Assembly (NCBI GenBank): GCA_021162805.1
Contig: JAGGXZ010000045.1
Location: 1-49,811 of the forward strand
DNA length: 49,811 bases
DNA from: Candidatus Poribacteria bacterium
GTDB taxonomy: Bacteria > Poribacteria > WGA-4E > B28-G17
Direction: 5' to 3'
Within the stretch, counting starts at the first letter, position 1. Each line of letters opens with the position of its first letter. Below the pieces are notes generated by a model. That model had not been told where the DNA came from, searched no databases, and worked only from the letters and a program-made list of their open reading frames with translations. A program made the position numbers and the translations under genes. Positions 25,070-33,892 of this stretch are shown piece by piece.

Positions 25070-25603
25070 TCAAATCAATTTTGACTCGGCCCCTTCATCA
25101 GCATACACATCCAATATCTCGCCGAAATAGAGCCTATGAAAATCGCCCGCCGGATACGCAGTTGATATGATGCTCTGAGCGAGGTTATCGGGGATAACAT
25201 CGTTGCGGTGGACCACCTTGCATTCGTAATGTATGACACATTCGGCGATTATAGGGGATTTGACCGTCTTGCCCTGAACGGCGGTCAACCCTTTCTCGGC
25301 GAACTTATCATAATCCCTGCCTGAAACTGTCCCGCAATAGGTGACGATATCCTCCATGCCCTTAGCGGGGACGTTGACCGTGAAGTCACCCGTGTGCTCG
25401 ATACATCCGAAGGTGTATCGTGAGGGGCGGACAAGCACGACGAATATCGGCTTCCCCCAGATTATCCCAACGGTTCCCCACCCGATGGTCATCACGTTAG
25501 GCCTGCCGCTCTTATCGAGCGATGCCAGCAGAAGCCCTTTCTCCCTCATCACTTTGAGCGACAGGGGCAGATAATCGGTATAATCTATCCTTCTCTTGGC
25601 CAT
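25070..25603 (-). CDS. flavin reductase-like FMN-binding protein
   Basis: 177 residues of the split-barrel flavin reductase/FMN-binding fold: LLASLDKSGRPNVMTIGWG at the N-terminus, VLVRPSRYTFGCIEHTGDFTVNVP in the middle (flavin phosphate region) and AGDFHRLYFGEILDVYADEG at the end. Family members bind FMN; many act as NAD(P)H:flavin oxidoreductases or as redox partners. Start ATG 25603 with AGGAGGGG upstream. Partner genes not visible. Confidence 0.88.
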   Translation of the reverse strand: MAKRRIDYTDYLPLSLKVMREKGLLLASLDKSGRPNVMTIGWGTVGIIWGKPIFVVLVRPSRYTFGCIEHTGDFTVNVPAKGMEDIVTYCGTVSGRDYDKFAEKGLTAVQGKTVKSPIIAECVIHYECKVVHRNDVIPDNLAQSIISTAYPAGDFHRLYFGEILDVYADEGAESKLI

Positions 25604-25625
25604 CCTATCATTTCCCCTCCTGTTT

Positions 25626-26378
25626 TTATTCGAATTTCAGTTCCCCTCCTGAAGCGATAAGCCTTTGCTTTGGTTTCTCCAGAAGTTCAGGGACCGGTTT
25701 ATCGGGGAATATATTAGGATAAAGAGCGTGTAGAATTCTCTGTGCGAGATGCTTCCTCAGATCGGATATGATCTGCTTATCCGGCACAGGTGGTTTTTCG
25801 GGCGCTTGAGATTGGAAAGCCCTGACATACTTAACAGCGCCCTTCATCTTGACCGACCAAATCGGCTCAGCGGTCTTAGCATCTATGATGTTGACCGTCG
25901 CATCGATCGATCCTCTCTGATATAACAGGGTATATCTGTTGGCACCTGCAACGCCGACTTTGGTCATGTCGTAAACCGGCCTGTCATCCTCCCTTTTCGA
26001 CAGCCGCGGCGAGCTCAGGTGAGCGGTGATTATCAGATCGGCATTGAGACCCTTTGCCACCTCAGCCGCCAATTTCGGCGAGGTGAATATATCCTGTGGT
26101 GTTATGTTCTTCTTCTTGAGATAGGAACCGACCGGGCTGACAGCATCCGATTCGTCGAAAACCCAATTAACCTTGTCCATCTTCAGCTTCAATTGCGTGC
26201 CTATCGTGTAGGGAAGGAACATCCTCATCTCCTTGGACTTATCCTCGGAGTCGAAGGGAGCGATTATGACCGTGCTGCCCTCTTTTATGGTCGGCGGCTG
26301 AACCTGTTTGCCCCCACAACCTAAAGCTCCGAAGATCAGGGCAATCGCCATCCCGATAAGTATAAATCTTCCCTTCAT
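25626..26378 (-). CDS. lipoprotein of unknown function
   Basis: 250 residues. Type II signal peptide with lipobox FGALGC (Cys21), so the protein is lipid-anchored. The mature part begins with STVIIAPFDSEDKSKE and contains LNADLIITAHLSS, VNIIDAKTAEPIWSVKMKG; this alternation resembles the CsgG/LpoB/TolB-N-like fold of envelope lipoproteins, but I cannot assign a family. Own promoter at 26431-26459. Neighbouring flavin reductase gene lies 22 nt downstream and may be co-transcribed. Confidence 0.8.
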   Translation of the reverse strand: MKGRFILIGMAIALIFGALGCGGKQVQPPTIKEGSTVIIAPFDSEDKSKEMRMFLPYTIGTQLKLKMDKVNWVFDESDAVSPVGSYLKKKNITPQDIFTSPKLAAEVAKGLNADLIITAHLSSPRLSKREDDRPVYDMTKVGVAGANRYTLLYQRGSIDATVNIIDAKTAEPIWSVKMKGAVKYVRAFQSQAPEKPPVPDKQIISDLRKHLAQRILHALYPNIFPDKPVPELLEKPKQRLIASGGELKFE

Positions 26379-26430
26379 GAGCGACTCTCCTTATACGGTT
26401 TTGGATTTTTTCCGGTGGAAAGCATAAACA

Positions 26431-26459
26431 AATATATCACACACCTCCGGAAAATTCAA
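26431..26459 (-). promoter_or_regulatory. promoter of the lipoprotein gene
   Basis: Minus strand: TTGAAT (26454-26459), 17-bp spacer, TATATT (26431-26436), about 50 bp before the start. Confidence 0.5.
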
Positions 26460-26476
26460 CAGTAATCTAAAGCCAC

Positions 26477-27505
26477 CTATTGTCCCCTTAGCCTCCCCCA
26501 CACCGTAAGCAGTTTATCTCTCGGTGAGATCGGATCGATCTGTATTTCGCCCTCAGGGAGCTCCGGTATAACCGAGGATTGGATCAGAACCATCTCCGAT
26601 ATCCCGCCGCAATCAGCCAAGGCAACCCCCGGGATAAGGGAGTATTTGATCCACCTCCGACCGTCGTAGACAACCCTGTAGTTCCAGCCGGCATTTCCCC
26701 TGACGGCGAAGCGACATATGTCCTCGATATCTTTATCTGTCAGCTTTCTCACGATTCCGTTCTCCCTCAGCCACTCCAGCTCCACCCTCATCGCCTCGGG
26801 AAAATCGAACTTGGTTTCATCGATATCCACGGCCTTGACGACGTCAAAGCTCGTGAACTCATCCTCATGGACCTCCAACCTCTTCAGAACGAGGGGATCA
26901 AGCCCAAGGTCATGGATCATCGCCTCGAACGCCTCCTTGATCTCCTCATATCGCCTGTCCGGGAAATATCCCCGTATGTTAAGCCTCTTCCCGTTCCTGG
27001 TCTTATAGCCGGCGATGTGAAATTTCAGATCATCCTTCATGATATCAAGGCTGATCTCATCCTCAGAGTATGATCGCACGTTGAGCTTATATCCCAGCAT
27101 CCGAAGTTTCTCCTCATCGAGCTTGAACTCGGACCATTTGAGCGGCAGATCGATATCCGTACGAACTCTCTTCCATTTCAACACCTTCATCGGTATCTGT
27201 ATCCTCACGCTGATCCCCCAGAGACCGTTTGGGGCCTTTATATCCTCCAGTATCGCAGCCATCCTCGAATCGTAGTGCGAGCGATACACGAACGCCCCTT
27301 CATATTCCTCGAAGAGGAGATATCTGTTTTTCTTAAGCCGGTTGACGTTCCTCCCTCGCTTTATCGGTTCGAGATTGAAGTAGATCCCGGGCCTGCTGAG
27401 CACCACCTCCGTGGCGAAATCGTCCTCGAACCACGAACACGGGAAACCGCTGAGGAGAGGCGCGAGCATGATGAGAATCGACAAAATAGCCTCTCTCAGC
27501 CTCAT
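26477..27505 (-). CDS. secreted protein of unknown function with tryptophan C-terminal tail
   Basis: 342 residues. Signal peptide about 1-22 (REAILSILIMLAPLLSGFPC). I do not recognise the rest: a beta-rich N-terminal half with repeated charged strands and a helical C-terminal half with DKDIEDICRFAVRGNAGWNY. A Cys at the end of the hydrophobic segment (SGFPCSW) could be a weak lipobox. The chain ends SPRDKLLTVWGRLRGQ, one of the clearest examples of the tail shared with the LamG proteins. It follows the NagB-like gene by 43 nt and may be co-transcribed with it. Confidence 0.8.
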   Translation of the reverse strand: MRLREAILSILIMLAPLLSGFPCSWFEDDFATEVVLSRPGIYFNLEPIKRGRNVNRLKKNRYLLFEEYEGAFVYRSHYDSRMAAILEDIKAPNGLWGISVRIQIPMKVLKWKRVRTDIDLPLKWSEFKLDEEKLRMLGYKLNVRSYSEDEISLDIMKDDLKFHIAGYKTRNGKRLNIRGYFPDRRYEEIKEAFEAMIHDLGLDPLVLKRLEVHEDEFTSFDVVKAVDIDETKFDFPEAMRVELEWLRENGIVRKLTDKDIEDICRFAVRGNAGWNYRVVYDGRRWIKYSLIPGVALADCGGISEMVLIQSSVIPELPEGEIQIDPISPRDKLLTVWGRLRGQ

Positions 27506-27548
27506 ATCGGATCACCATCCCGATTTTATCCTTCCCCGCGCGGCTGGA

Positions 27549-28466
27549 TTATGCCATGTGTATCTCCACGTTCTCCGCCACGCCTCCCAAAAGCGTATAA
27601 GTTGTGGGAGCCGTTTGGAGTATCGAACCCGGCACGTAGGTGTTAACGGGACCATGTGCGACGAGCCTAGCTATGAACCTCTGCCAGCTCACCCCTCCGC
27701 CGATGTAACCGTCGAGCCAGAAGCTGCGGTATTTCGCCCCCAGAATCTCCTTAGGCCCGATCGTGTAGGCCTTGGGCGGCACCAAAGACCAATCGCCGCT
27801 GAAGGAGTGAAGGGCGTTTTGCATTATGGTCATGGGATGAAGCTCGACAAGGCGCGCTGTGGCCTGCTTGTAAGCTTCCAGATCATCGCCGAACTCATCG
27901 CCCAGATGGGCCTCCCAGAAGGCTATATGTCCGCACCAGCCTATGCCGCCGTAACAGATGTCCGCTCCGCCCAGATCCTCGATCATCTTGCCGTAATCGG
28001 CGATGTTATCCCTGCTGGGGAAGTGGATGTTCTCCTCAGGCGGACGAAGGTCCTCATCTATCAGTAGGAAGAAGTTCTCCATCATCGCCTTCTGGAACGA
28101 TCCGGGCCAGTCCGGAGGGGCGGAATTGCCGTCCTGATCGGCATATTCATCCATGTTGAAGGAGATCAGATGCTTGCACGGTATCCTCATCTCGTTTATC
28201 ATCCTAGCCGCTATCGGATATTGCGGCATCGGGCCGACGGGGAAGATCGCCACCAGATTCCTTCCCTCATCCAACGCCCTTTTGAGCCGTGTGACGATAT
28301 CCAGGGCGAACTCGAAATAGAACCTATCCTTCTCCTCGATGATTCTTATCTTGAAATCGGGATTTGGATGATTGCAGATCTCCTCCTTTTTAATCGCCCT
28401 GACCCTCTCACATACCTCCCTGTCCCTGAACGGAATGAACTTCGCCAGATCATATTTCCATTCCAT
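27549..28466 (-). CDS. NagB-like glucosamine-6-phosphate isomerase/deaminase family protein
   Basis: 305 residues, somewhat longer than classical NagB (about 265). Family landmarks: FPVGPMPQYPIAARMI in the phosphate-binding region, FNMDEYADQDG with the catalytic Asp of the enolisation step (about 104), and GIGWCGHIAFWEA (about 174-186), equivalent to the G-x-G-x-DGHIAFNEP motif. In the last motif the catalytic Asp is replaced by Cys while His and Glu remain, so the activity may differ from deamination of glucosamine 6-phosphate. Start ATG 28466 with AGGAGGTAGGGAG upstream. The neighbours do not form a recognisable amino-sugar pathway. Confidence 0.85.
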   Translation of the reverse strand: MEWKYDLAKFIPFRDREVCERVRAIKKEEICNHPNPDFKIRIIEEKDRFYFEFALDIVTRLKRALDEGRNLVAIFPVGPMPQYPIAARMINEMRIPCKHLISFNMDEYADQDGNSAPPDWPGSFQKAMMENFFLLIDEDLRPPEENIHFPSRDNIADYGKMIEDLGGADICYGGIGWCGHIAFWEAHLGDEFGDDLEAYKQATARLVELHPMTIMQNALHSFSGDWSLVPPKAYTIGPKEILGAKYRSFWLDGYIGGGVSWQRFIARLVAHGPVNTYVPGSILQTAPTTYTLLGGVAENVEIHMA

Positions 28467-28563
28467 CTCCCTACCTCCTATCCAAGAGATAAACGCACGG
28501 ATAAAGGATAACCTATTTTCAGCTGAAGGACAAGGGGGCGGAGCTCATCGTTGTCTTCGTAAC

Positions 28564-29211
28564 CTATGTTTTATCCGGGGTTTTCCCTGAGAGCAAGCGT
28601 AGTTTTCGCCATAGCTTCCCAACTTCCTCTCGAAGTTTTTCGATCGATCCGTCGTTCTCAATAACGAAATCCGCCATCTCGATCTTACGATCGAGCGGCA
28701 TTTGAGCTCTTATCCTGGCCAAAGCCTCCCTCTCGTCCGGCTCCCTGCCCATCCTCCTCCATCTCTCAAGCTGCCTCTCCACCTGCTTCCTCTCGTCCGC
28801 CGTCACCACGACCGTGACGTCCACCTCTCCCTCCATCCCCACCTCAAAAAGCAGAGGGGCGTCCAGAACTACGATTCCGCATGGATTTTCCCTGGCGAAC
28901 CTCCTCGCGCGCTCAAGCGACGCTTGAATTATCCGCGGATGGACGATCTCGTTTAACCTCTCCCTCATCTCTGGGTTTTGGAAGACAAGCCTGCCGAGCT
29001 TCTCACGGCTGATATCCCCGTTTTCATCCAGCACTTCCATGCCGAAGGTCTCGATCAGATCATCATAGGCGGGGCTTCCCCTTTTGAGCATCTCATGTCC
29101 GATGCCGTCCACATCTATGACATATGCCCCCTGCTCCTCCAGCATCCCCGCCACGGTGGTCTTGCCGCAGGCTATTCCCCCTGTGAGTCCCACTATAAGC
29201 CCTCGTTTCAT
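28564..29211 (-). CDS. coaE: dephospho-CoA kinase
   Basis: 215 residues. Last step of coenzyme A synthesis: phosphorylates dephospho-CoA at the 3'-OH. P-loop GLTGGIACGKTT (about 8-19), DVDGIGHEML (substrate Asp), and VVLDAPLLFEVGME, all standard for CoaE. Start overlaps the polA stop by 4 nt (ATGA), a common polA-coaE arrangement. About 100 nt without features separate it from the NagB-like gene. Confidence 0.95.
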   Translation of the reverse strand: MKRGLIVGLTGGIACGKTTVAGMLEEQGAYVIDVDGIGHEMLKRGSPAYDDLIETFGMEVLDENGDISREKLGRLVFQNPEMRERLNEIVHPRIIQASLERARRFARENPCGIVVLDAPLLFEVGMEGEVDVTVVVTADERKQVERQLERWRRMGREPDEREALARIRAQMPLDRKIEMADFVIENDGSIEKLREEVGKLWRKLRLLSGKTPDKT

Positions 29212-31892
29212 TTCGCCTCAAGCCAGTTTTCCCCCACGTTTATGTCCACTTTGAGAGGAACCCTCATCGGCAGAACCCCCTCCATGATCTCCCTCACCTT
29301 ATCCCTCACCTCATCCACCTCATCCTCAGGCAGATCGAAGACCAATTCGTCGTGCACCTGTAGGATCATCTTCGCCCTCTTGCCGGTGGATTTCAGGTAA
29401 TCGTAGATTTTGATCATGGCGAGCTTGATGATATCGGCGGCGGTTCCCTGGATCGGCGTGTTGATCGCCAATCTCTTGCCGTATTCCGCCGTCACCTGCC
29501 TGGCGCTGCGGATCTCAGGTATATATCTTCTCCTTCCAAGCAGGGTCGTGACGTATCCGTTCTCCAGGGCATCCTTAACGGTTTGTTCCAGATAAGCTTG
29601 AATTCCGGGATATGTCTTGAAATAGCTTTCGATGAACCGTTTGGCCTCACCGTAGCTTATTCTGAGCTCCTGGGAGAGCCTGTTGGCGCCCATGCCGTAG
29701 ATGATCCCGAAGTTTATCGTTTTGGCCTTGCGCCGCATATCGGGCGTCACCTGATCTATGGGCACGCCGAAGATCAGGGATGCCGTAGCCGAGTGGATGT
29801 CGAGCCCCTTCTGAAAGGCCTCGACAAGCCTCTCATCCCCCGTAATATGTGCCAGTATTCGAAGCTCCACCTGGGAGTAATCGGCGACAAGGAGCAGCCA
29901 TCCCTCTCGAGAGGGGATAAAGGCACGCCGTATCTGGCGGCCCTCCTCGCTTCGGACGGGGATGTTTTGGAGGTTCGGGTTACTGCTTGACAATCTCCCC
30001 GTCGCCGTGGCCGCCTGATTGAAATCGGTGTGTATCCTGCCCGTTTTGGGATTTATCAGCTGAGGCAGGTTGTCCACGAAGGTCGATTTCAGCGTCGAAA
30101 AGTGCCTGTATTCCAGAACGAGCGCGGGGAGCTCATGCAGTTGGGAGAGAGACCTGAGAACCTGCTCGTTCGTCGAGTATCCGGTCTTAGTTCGCCTCTT
30201 TTTGGGCAGTTTGAGCTTCTCGAAGAGGATCCTGCCGAGCTGTTTGGGTGAGCCTATGTTGAACTCCTCGCCCGCCAGCTCATATATCTTTCCCGCCAGT
30301 TCCCTCAGCTTCGCACCCATCTCCTTGGAGAGCTTCCTGAGGTAGTCCACGTCCACCTTGACGCCCGTCATCTCCATCTCGGCCAACACGGGCACAAGCG
30401 GCATCTCTATCTCGTAAAACACCCTCTCCAGCCCCTGTTCTTTCAGCTTTTTCGCCAGGACGGCCTTCAGCTCGTATGTCACCTCGGCATCCTCACACGC
30501 ATACCTGCTAACATCCTCTACCGACACCTGACTCATCGATATCTGATCCTTCCCCTTGCCAATGAGCTCATCTATGGATATCATCGTCCTATCGAGGTGC
30601 ACCATGGCGAGATTATCGAGGTTATGCGAGGCGGTGGGATTCAACACGTATGAGGCCAGCATCGTGTCGAAGTTTAAGCCTTCCATCTTAACCCCGCTCT
30701 GCCACAGCACTTCCAGGTCGTATTTGATGTTCTGTCCGATCTTCCCGTAATCGGCCGACTCAATATACGGCCTCAGCTTCTCCAAGACCAACTCCTTGGG
30801 GAGGAGCTTTGGAGCGCCGATGTAGGAGTGATATATCGGGATGTAGAAGGCCTCACGGGGTTTGACGCTTATGGATATGCCCACTATCTCAGCCTTCATA
30901 GGATCTAGCGACGTCGTTTCAAGATCTATAGCGAACTCCCCCGCTTCCTCGATCCTTCCTATCACCTCATCCAGCTCCTCCTCACTCATGACGGTGTGAT
31001 ATTCCAGGGGAAGCTCATCCTGAGAGGGTTTCAGGGCTTTGATCTCATCCAGGAGGCTGTTGAATTCGAGCTGCATGAAGAGATCAAGGAGCTTATCGTG
31101 ATCCGGGTTTTTAACCCTCAAATCCTCGAGGTTGATATCAAGGGGGACGTTTACGTCAATGGTAGCCAGTTCCTTGCTCAGCCTCGCCATATCCGCTCCC
31201 GTACTCAGCTTTCCCCTGAGCGATTTGCTCTCGATCTCATTCAGATGATCCAGGGTATTTTCCAGGGTGCCGAACCGTCTGAGAAGTTGGAGGGCGGTCT
31301 TAACTCCGACCCCTTTCACCCCCGGGATGTTATCGACGGGATCGCCCATTAGCCCCAGAAGATCAGGGATTCTAGCGGGCTCCACGCCGAATCTCTCCTT
31401 AACCCTTTCCTCGTCGTATATGAAGTTCTCCCTATGTATGCTCCTGACTTTGACCTTTTCTGAGACAAGCTGGAGCATATCCTTATCGCTACTGATTATC
31501 TGGACGTCGATCCCCTTCCTCTCAGCCATTTTGGCCAGTGTCCCTATGATATCGTCCGCCTCCACCCCTTCGATCTCGATGAACTTCACGCCGAGGGCCT
31601 CCGTCACCTCTATGATGAAGGGGATCTGTTGGATGAAATCATCAGGGGTTTCAGGCCTATTGGCCTTATACTCCTGGAACAGCCCCTCGCGCTTCTCGCT
31701 CCCCCCCGCGTCAAAGACCACAGCCATATACTCCGGTTTCTCCTGGCGGAGGAGTTTAAGCATCATGGTGGTGAAACCGTAGACGGCGTTAGTAGGGATG
31801 CCGGTGGAGGTTCTAAGGCCGCTTATCGCATGATATGCCCTGTAAGCATACGCCGTTCCGTCTATTATGTAGAACCTTTCTGCCATATCCAT
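29208..31892 (-). CDS. polA: DNA polymerase I
   Basis: 894 residues. 5'-3' exonuclease domain about 1-290 (FYIIDGTAYAYRAYHA, VEADDIIGTLA, GDPVDNIPGVKGVG); 3'-5' proofreading domain about 315-490 with all three motifs intact (FAIDLETTSLD, NIKYDLEVL, YACEDAEVTYEL), so it should proofread, unlike Taq polymerase; polymerase domain to the end with motif A DYSQVELRIL (about 670), motif B RRKAKTINFGIIYG (about 722) and motif C QVHDELVF (about 846). An ATG six bases further in (31886) has the better distance to AGGTG and may be the true start. Promoter at 31923-31951. Confidence 0.96.
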   Translation of the reverse strand: MDMAERFYIIDGTAYAYRAYHAISGLRTSTGIPTNAVYGFTTMMLKLLRQEKPEYMAVVFDAGGSEKREGLFQEYKANRPETPDDFIQQIPFIIEVTEALGVKFIEIEGVEADDIIGTLAKMAERKGIDVQIISSDKDMLQLVSEKVKVRSIHRENFIYDEERVKERFGVEPARIPDLLGLMGDPVDNIPGVKGVGVKTALQLLRRFGTLENTLDHLNEIESKSLRGKLSTGADMARLSKELATIDVNVPLDINLEDLRVKNPDHDKLLDLFMQLEFNSLLDEIKALKPSQDELPLEYHTVMSEEELDEVIGRIEEAGEFAIDLETTSLDPMKAEIVGISISVKPREAFYIPIYHSYIGAPKLLPKELVLEKLRPYIESADYGKIGQNIKYDLEVLWQSGVKMEGLNFDTMLASYVLNPTASHNLDNLAMVHLDRTMISIDELIGKGKDQISMSQVSVEDVSRYACEDAEVTYELKAVLAKKLKEQGLERVFYEIEMPLVPVLAEMEMTGVKVDVDYLRKLSKEMGAKLRELAGKIYELAGEEFNIGSPKQLGRILFEKLKLPKKRRTKTGYSTNEQVLRSLSQLHELPALVLEYRHFSTLKSTFVDNLPQLINPKTGRIHTDFNQAATATGRLSSSNPNLQNIPVRSEEGRQIRRAFIPSREGWLLLVADYSQVELRILAHITGDERLVEAFQKGLDIHSATASLIFGVPIDQVTPDMRRKAKTINFGIIYGMGANRLSQELRISYGEAKRFIESYFKTYPGIQAYLEQTVKDALENGYVTTLLGRRRYIPEIRSARQVTAEYGKRLAINTPIQGTAADIIKLAMIKIYDYLKSTGKRAKMILQVHDELVFDLPEDEVDEVRDKVREIMEGVLPMRVPLKVDINVGENWLEAK

Positions 31893-31922
31893 AACACCTG
31901 CCCTGTGTTTCGTTTCACTCCT

Positions 31923-31951
31923 ATTATATCAGCAACCGAACGGTTGGGCAA
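31923..31951 (-). promoter_or_regulatory. promoter of polA-coaE
   Basis: Minus strand: TTGCCC (31946-31951), 17-bp spacer, TATAAT (31923-31928), about 30 bp before the polA start. Confidence 0.5.
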
Positions 31952-32008
31952 GAAGGAACCACGTTTCATCAATTCGCTCTGAAGTAGATGCCGGTGGCCC
32001 TGAAATCA

Positions 32009-32038
32009 TTGAATTTGATCCATCCTGCGTGGTAAGAT
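32009..32038 (+). promoter_or_regulatory. putative promoter of the creatininase-family gene
   Basis: TTGAAT (32009-32014), 18-bp spacer, TAAGAT (32033-32038). Transcription would start near 32045, which rules out the upstream ATG at 32042 and supports the start at 32090. Confidence 0.4.
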
Positions 32039-32089
32039 TTCATGTCATCTTATCCGACTTACGGATCCGATTGGACGAGGAGGTTTGAG

Positions 32090-32818
32090 ATGGAAAGATA
32101 TCTACCACAGGAGGTTCAGATGCAGTTTATGCGTCCAGCTCAGCTAGAGTCGGCGTTGCGTAAGTTCCCTGTTGTGTATGTTCCTTTTGGGCTGATCGAA
32201 TGGCATGGCAGGCATCTACCGCTAGGCAACGATGCCCTTAAAGCCCATGGGGTTCTGGTCAAATGCGCTGAGATGTTCGGCGGTGTCGTCTATCCCCCGG
32301 TCTATCTCCACTGTGGGTTCAACCTGGAACATCTCATACCAATTTTAACTGAACTATTCGAGAGGCTTAAAAGGACAGGGTTTCGAGTGATCATAGGAGT
32401 CTCCGGACATAACGTGCAGGGGCAGATAGATATGATCAACAAGGCGCTCGAGCCAGTTTTAGCAGATGGAACTGTCGCAGGGATAGGTCTTTGGGAGGTT
32501 AGCCTGAGCGAATGCGAGGAATCGGGAACGGATCACGCTGCCAAGTGGGAGACATCCAATATGATGTTCCTCTATCCGGAGCTTGTAGATATGTCCGAGC
32601 TAGGCGATGGGCCGATAGATTTGGACATGAGTCCGCCTTTTGGGATCGGCGGGCAGGACCCTCGTAAACATGCCTCGCCGCAAATCGGGATGCGGAACAT
32701 CGAACTGGCCGCGCGAGCGATCGGCGAAAAGGCGCGCCAACTGCTCGAATCCCTGCCTCCAGATCAAAGAGAGCCGGGGTTGAAGTCTATAGACCCCGAG
32801 AATTGGTGGTTGATATAA
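32090..32818 (+). CDS. creatininase-family amidohydrolase-like protein
   Basis: 242 residues. IEWHGRHLPLGND corresponds to the EQHGPHLPLGTD metal site, GVSGHN to NGHGGN and DHAAKWETS to the HAGE-x-ETS segment; all metal-binding His, Asp and Glu positions are kept. Members hydrolyse creatinine or related amides, or dehydrate formamides in cofactor synthesis; substrate here unknown. Start 32090 is set by GAGGAGG eight bases upstream and by the promoter position. Followed 73 nt later by the propeller gene. Confidence 0.9.
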   Translation: MERYLPQEVQMQFMRPAQLESALRKFPVVYVPFGLIEWHGRHLPLGNDALKAHGVLVKCAEMFGGVVYPPVYLHCGFNLEHLIPILTELFERLKRTGFRVIIGVSGHNVQGQIDMINKALEPVLADGTVAGIGLWEVSLSECEESGTDHAAKWETSNMMFLYPELVDMSELGDGPIDLDMSPPFGIGGQDPRKHASPQIGMRNIELAARAIGEKARQLLESLPPDQREPGLKSIDPENWWLI

Positions 32819-32891
32819 CTTTGATAACTTGATAACTTAGCCTTCATCTGGTAAGATGCTTCTTTGAAGCCGCTCTGAAGGGAGGTTCATC

Positions 32892-33884
32892 ATGGTTGCT
32901 TTACCGAGGTTAAGGGTGGATGCGGTGCGAAAAGTATTCGACGATGGAAACCATAACGCCTTCACCGACCTTTGTCGCTTCGGCGACCGTCTGTACCTCA
33001 CGTTTCGCAGTTGTCCGGACGGCCATGGCGTCTTCTCGACATCAAATATCGTCATACTCTCAAGCGAGGACGGCGTGATGTGGGAGGAGGTCTTCAGGTT
33101 CGGGGTTCCGGGGAGGGACACTCGAGACCCGCACTTCCTCGTTTTCCGCGACCGGCTCTTCGTTTACACCGGGACATGGCTTGTGCCTCCGCCTGGGGGC
33201 GAGCGTGATCTCAACGATCACTTAGGGTACTGCGTCTGGAGTGAGGACGGCCTCACCTGGGAGGGGCCGAGGATGTTAGAGGGCACATATGGTCACTACA
33301 TCTGGAGGGCCGCCTCCTATGGAGGAATGGCTTACATCTGTGGCAGGAGACGGAGGGAATTCGCCCCCTTGTTGGAGGGTGAGTCCACCCCCGAGCTCAT
33401 AGAGGCCGCCCTGCTTGAAAGCGAGGATGGACTGATATGGCGATTTAGGGGGCTGTTCGCCGAGAGATATGGAGACGAGACGGCGTTTCTCTTCGAGGAG
33501 GATGGCTCCATACTGGCTCTTGTCAGGGATGGGAAGGGTAAGAAGGCCCTCTTATGCCGATCTAAACCACCCTACACGGAATGGATAAGGAAGGAGCTGG
33601 ACCGCAACGTCGGCGGCCCTATGCTTGTGAAATGGGGGGAACGTTATTTAGCCGGAGGCCGAAGGACGATGGGCCCCGAAGATCCCAAGACCGTTCTTTA
33701 CTGGCTCGCAGGAGATGAGCTTCATGAAGCCGCTGTGCTTCCGAGCGGAGGTGATAACTCCTATCCCGGTTTTGTGGCCTTGGATGAACGCCGCGCCTTA
33801 GTCTCATACTACTCCAGCCATGAGGGGAGCGGCACATCCCTACCGCCTTCGGCGATATACCTCGCGGAGATAAGCCTCATATAG
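32892..33884 (+). CDS. sialidase-like beta-propeller protein
   Basis: 330 residues, no signal peptide. At least three Asp-box-like motifs (SSEDGVMWEE, SEDGLTWEG, SEDGLIWRF) spaced by about 55-90 residues mark a BNR/sialidase-type propeller; other blades contain GDRLYLTFRS, FRDRLFVYTG and GGMAYICGRRR. Such proteins bind or cut glycans, but the arginine triad of true sialidases cannot be placed with confidence, so activity is open. Good start at 32892 with GGGAGG upstream. Confidence 0.82.
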   Translation: MVALPRLRVDAVRKVFDDGNHNAFTDLCRFGDRLYLTFRSCPDGHGVFSTSNIVILSSEDGVMWEEVFRFGVPGRDTRDPHFLVFRDRLFVYTGTWLVPPPGGERDLNDHLGYCVWSEDGLTWEGPRMLEGTYGHYIWRAASYGGMAYICGRRRREFAPLLEGESTPELIEAALLESEDGLIWRFRGLFAERYGDETAFLFEEDGSILALVRDGKGKKALLCRSKPPYTEWIRKELDRNVGGPMLVKWGERYLAGGRRTMGPEDPKTVLYWLAGDELHEAAVLPSGGDNSYPGFVALDERRALVSYYSSHEGSGTSLPPSAIYLAEISLI

Positions 33885-33892
33885 AACCACCC

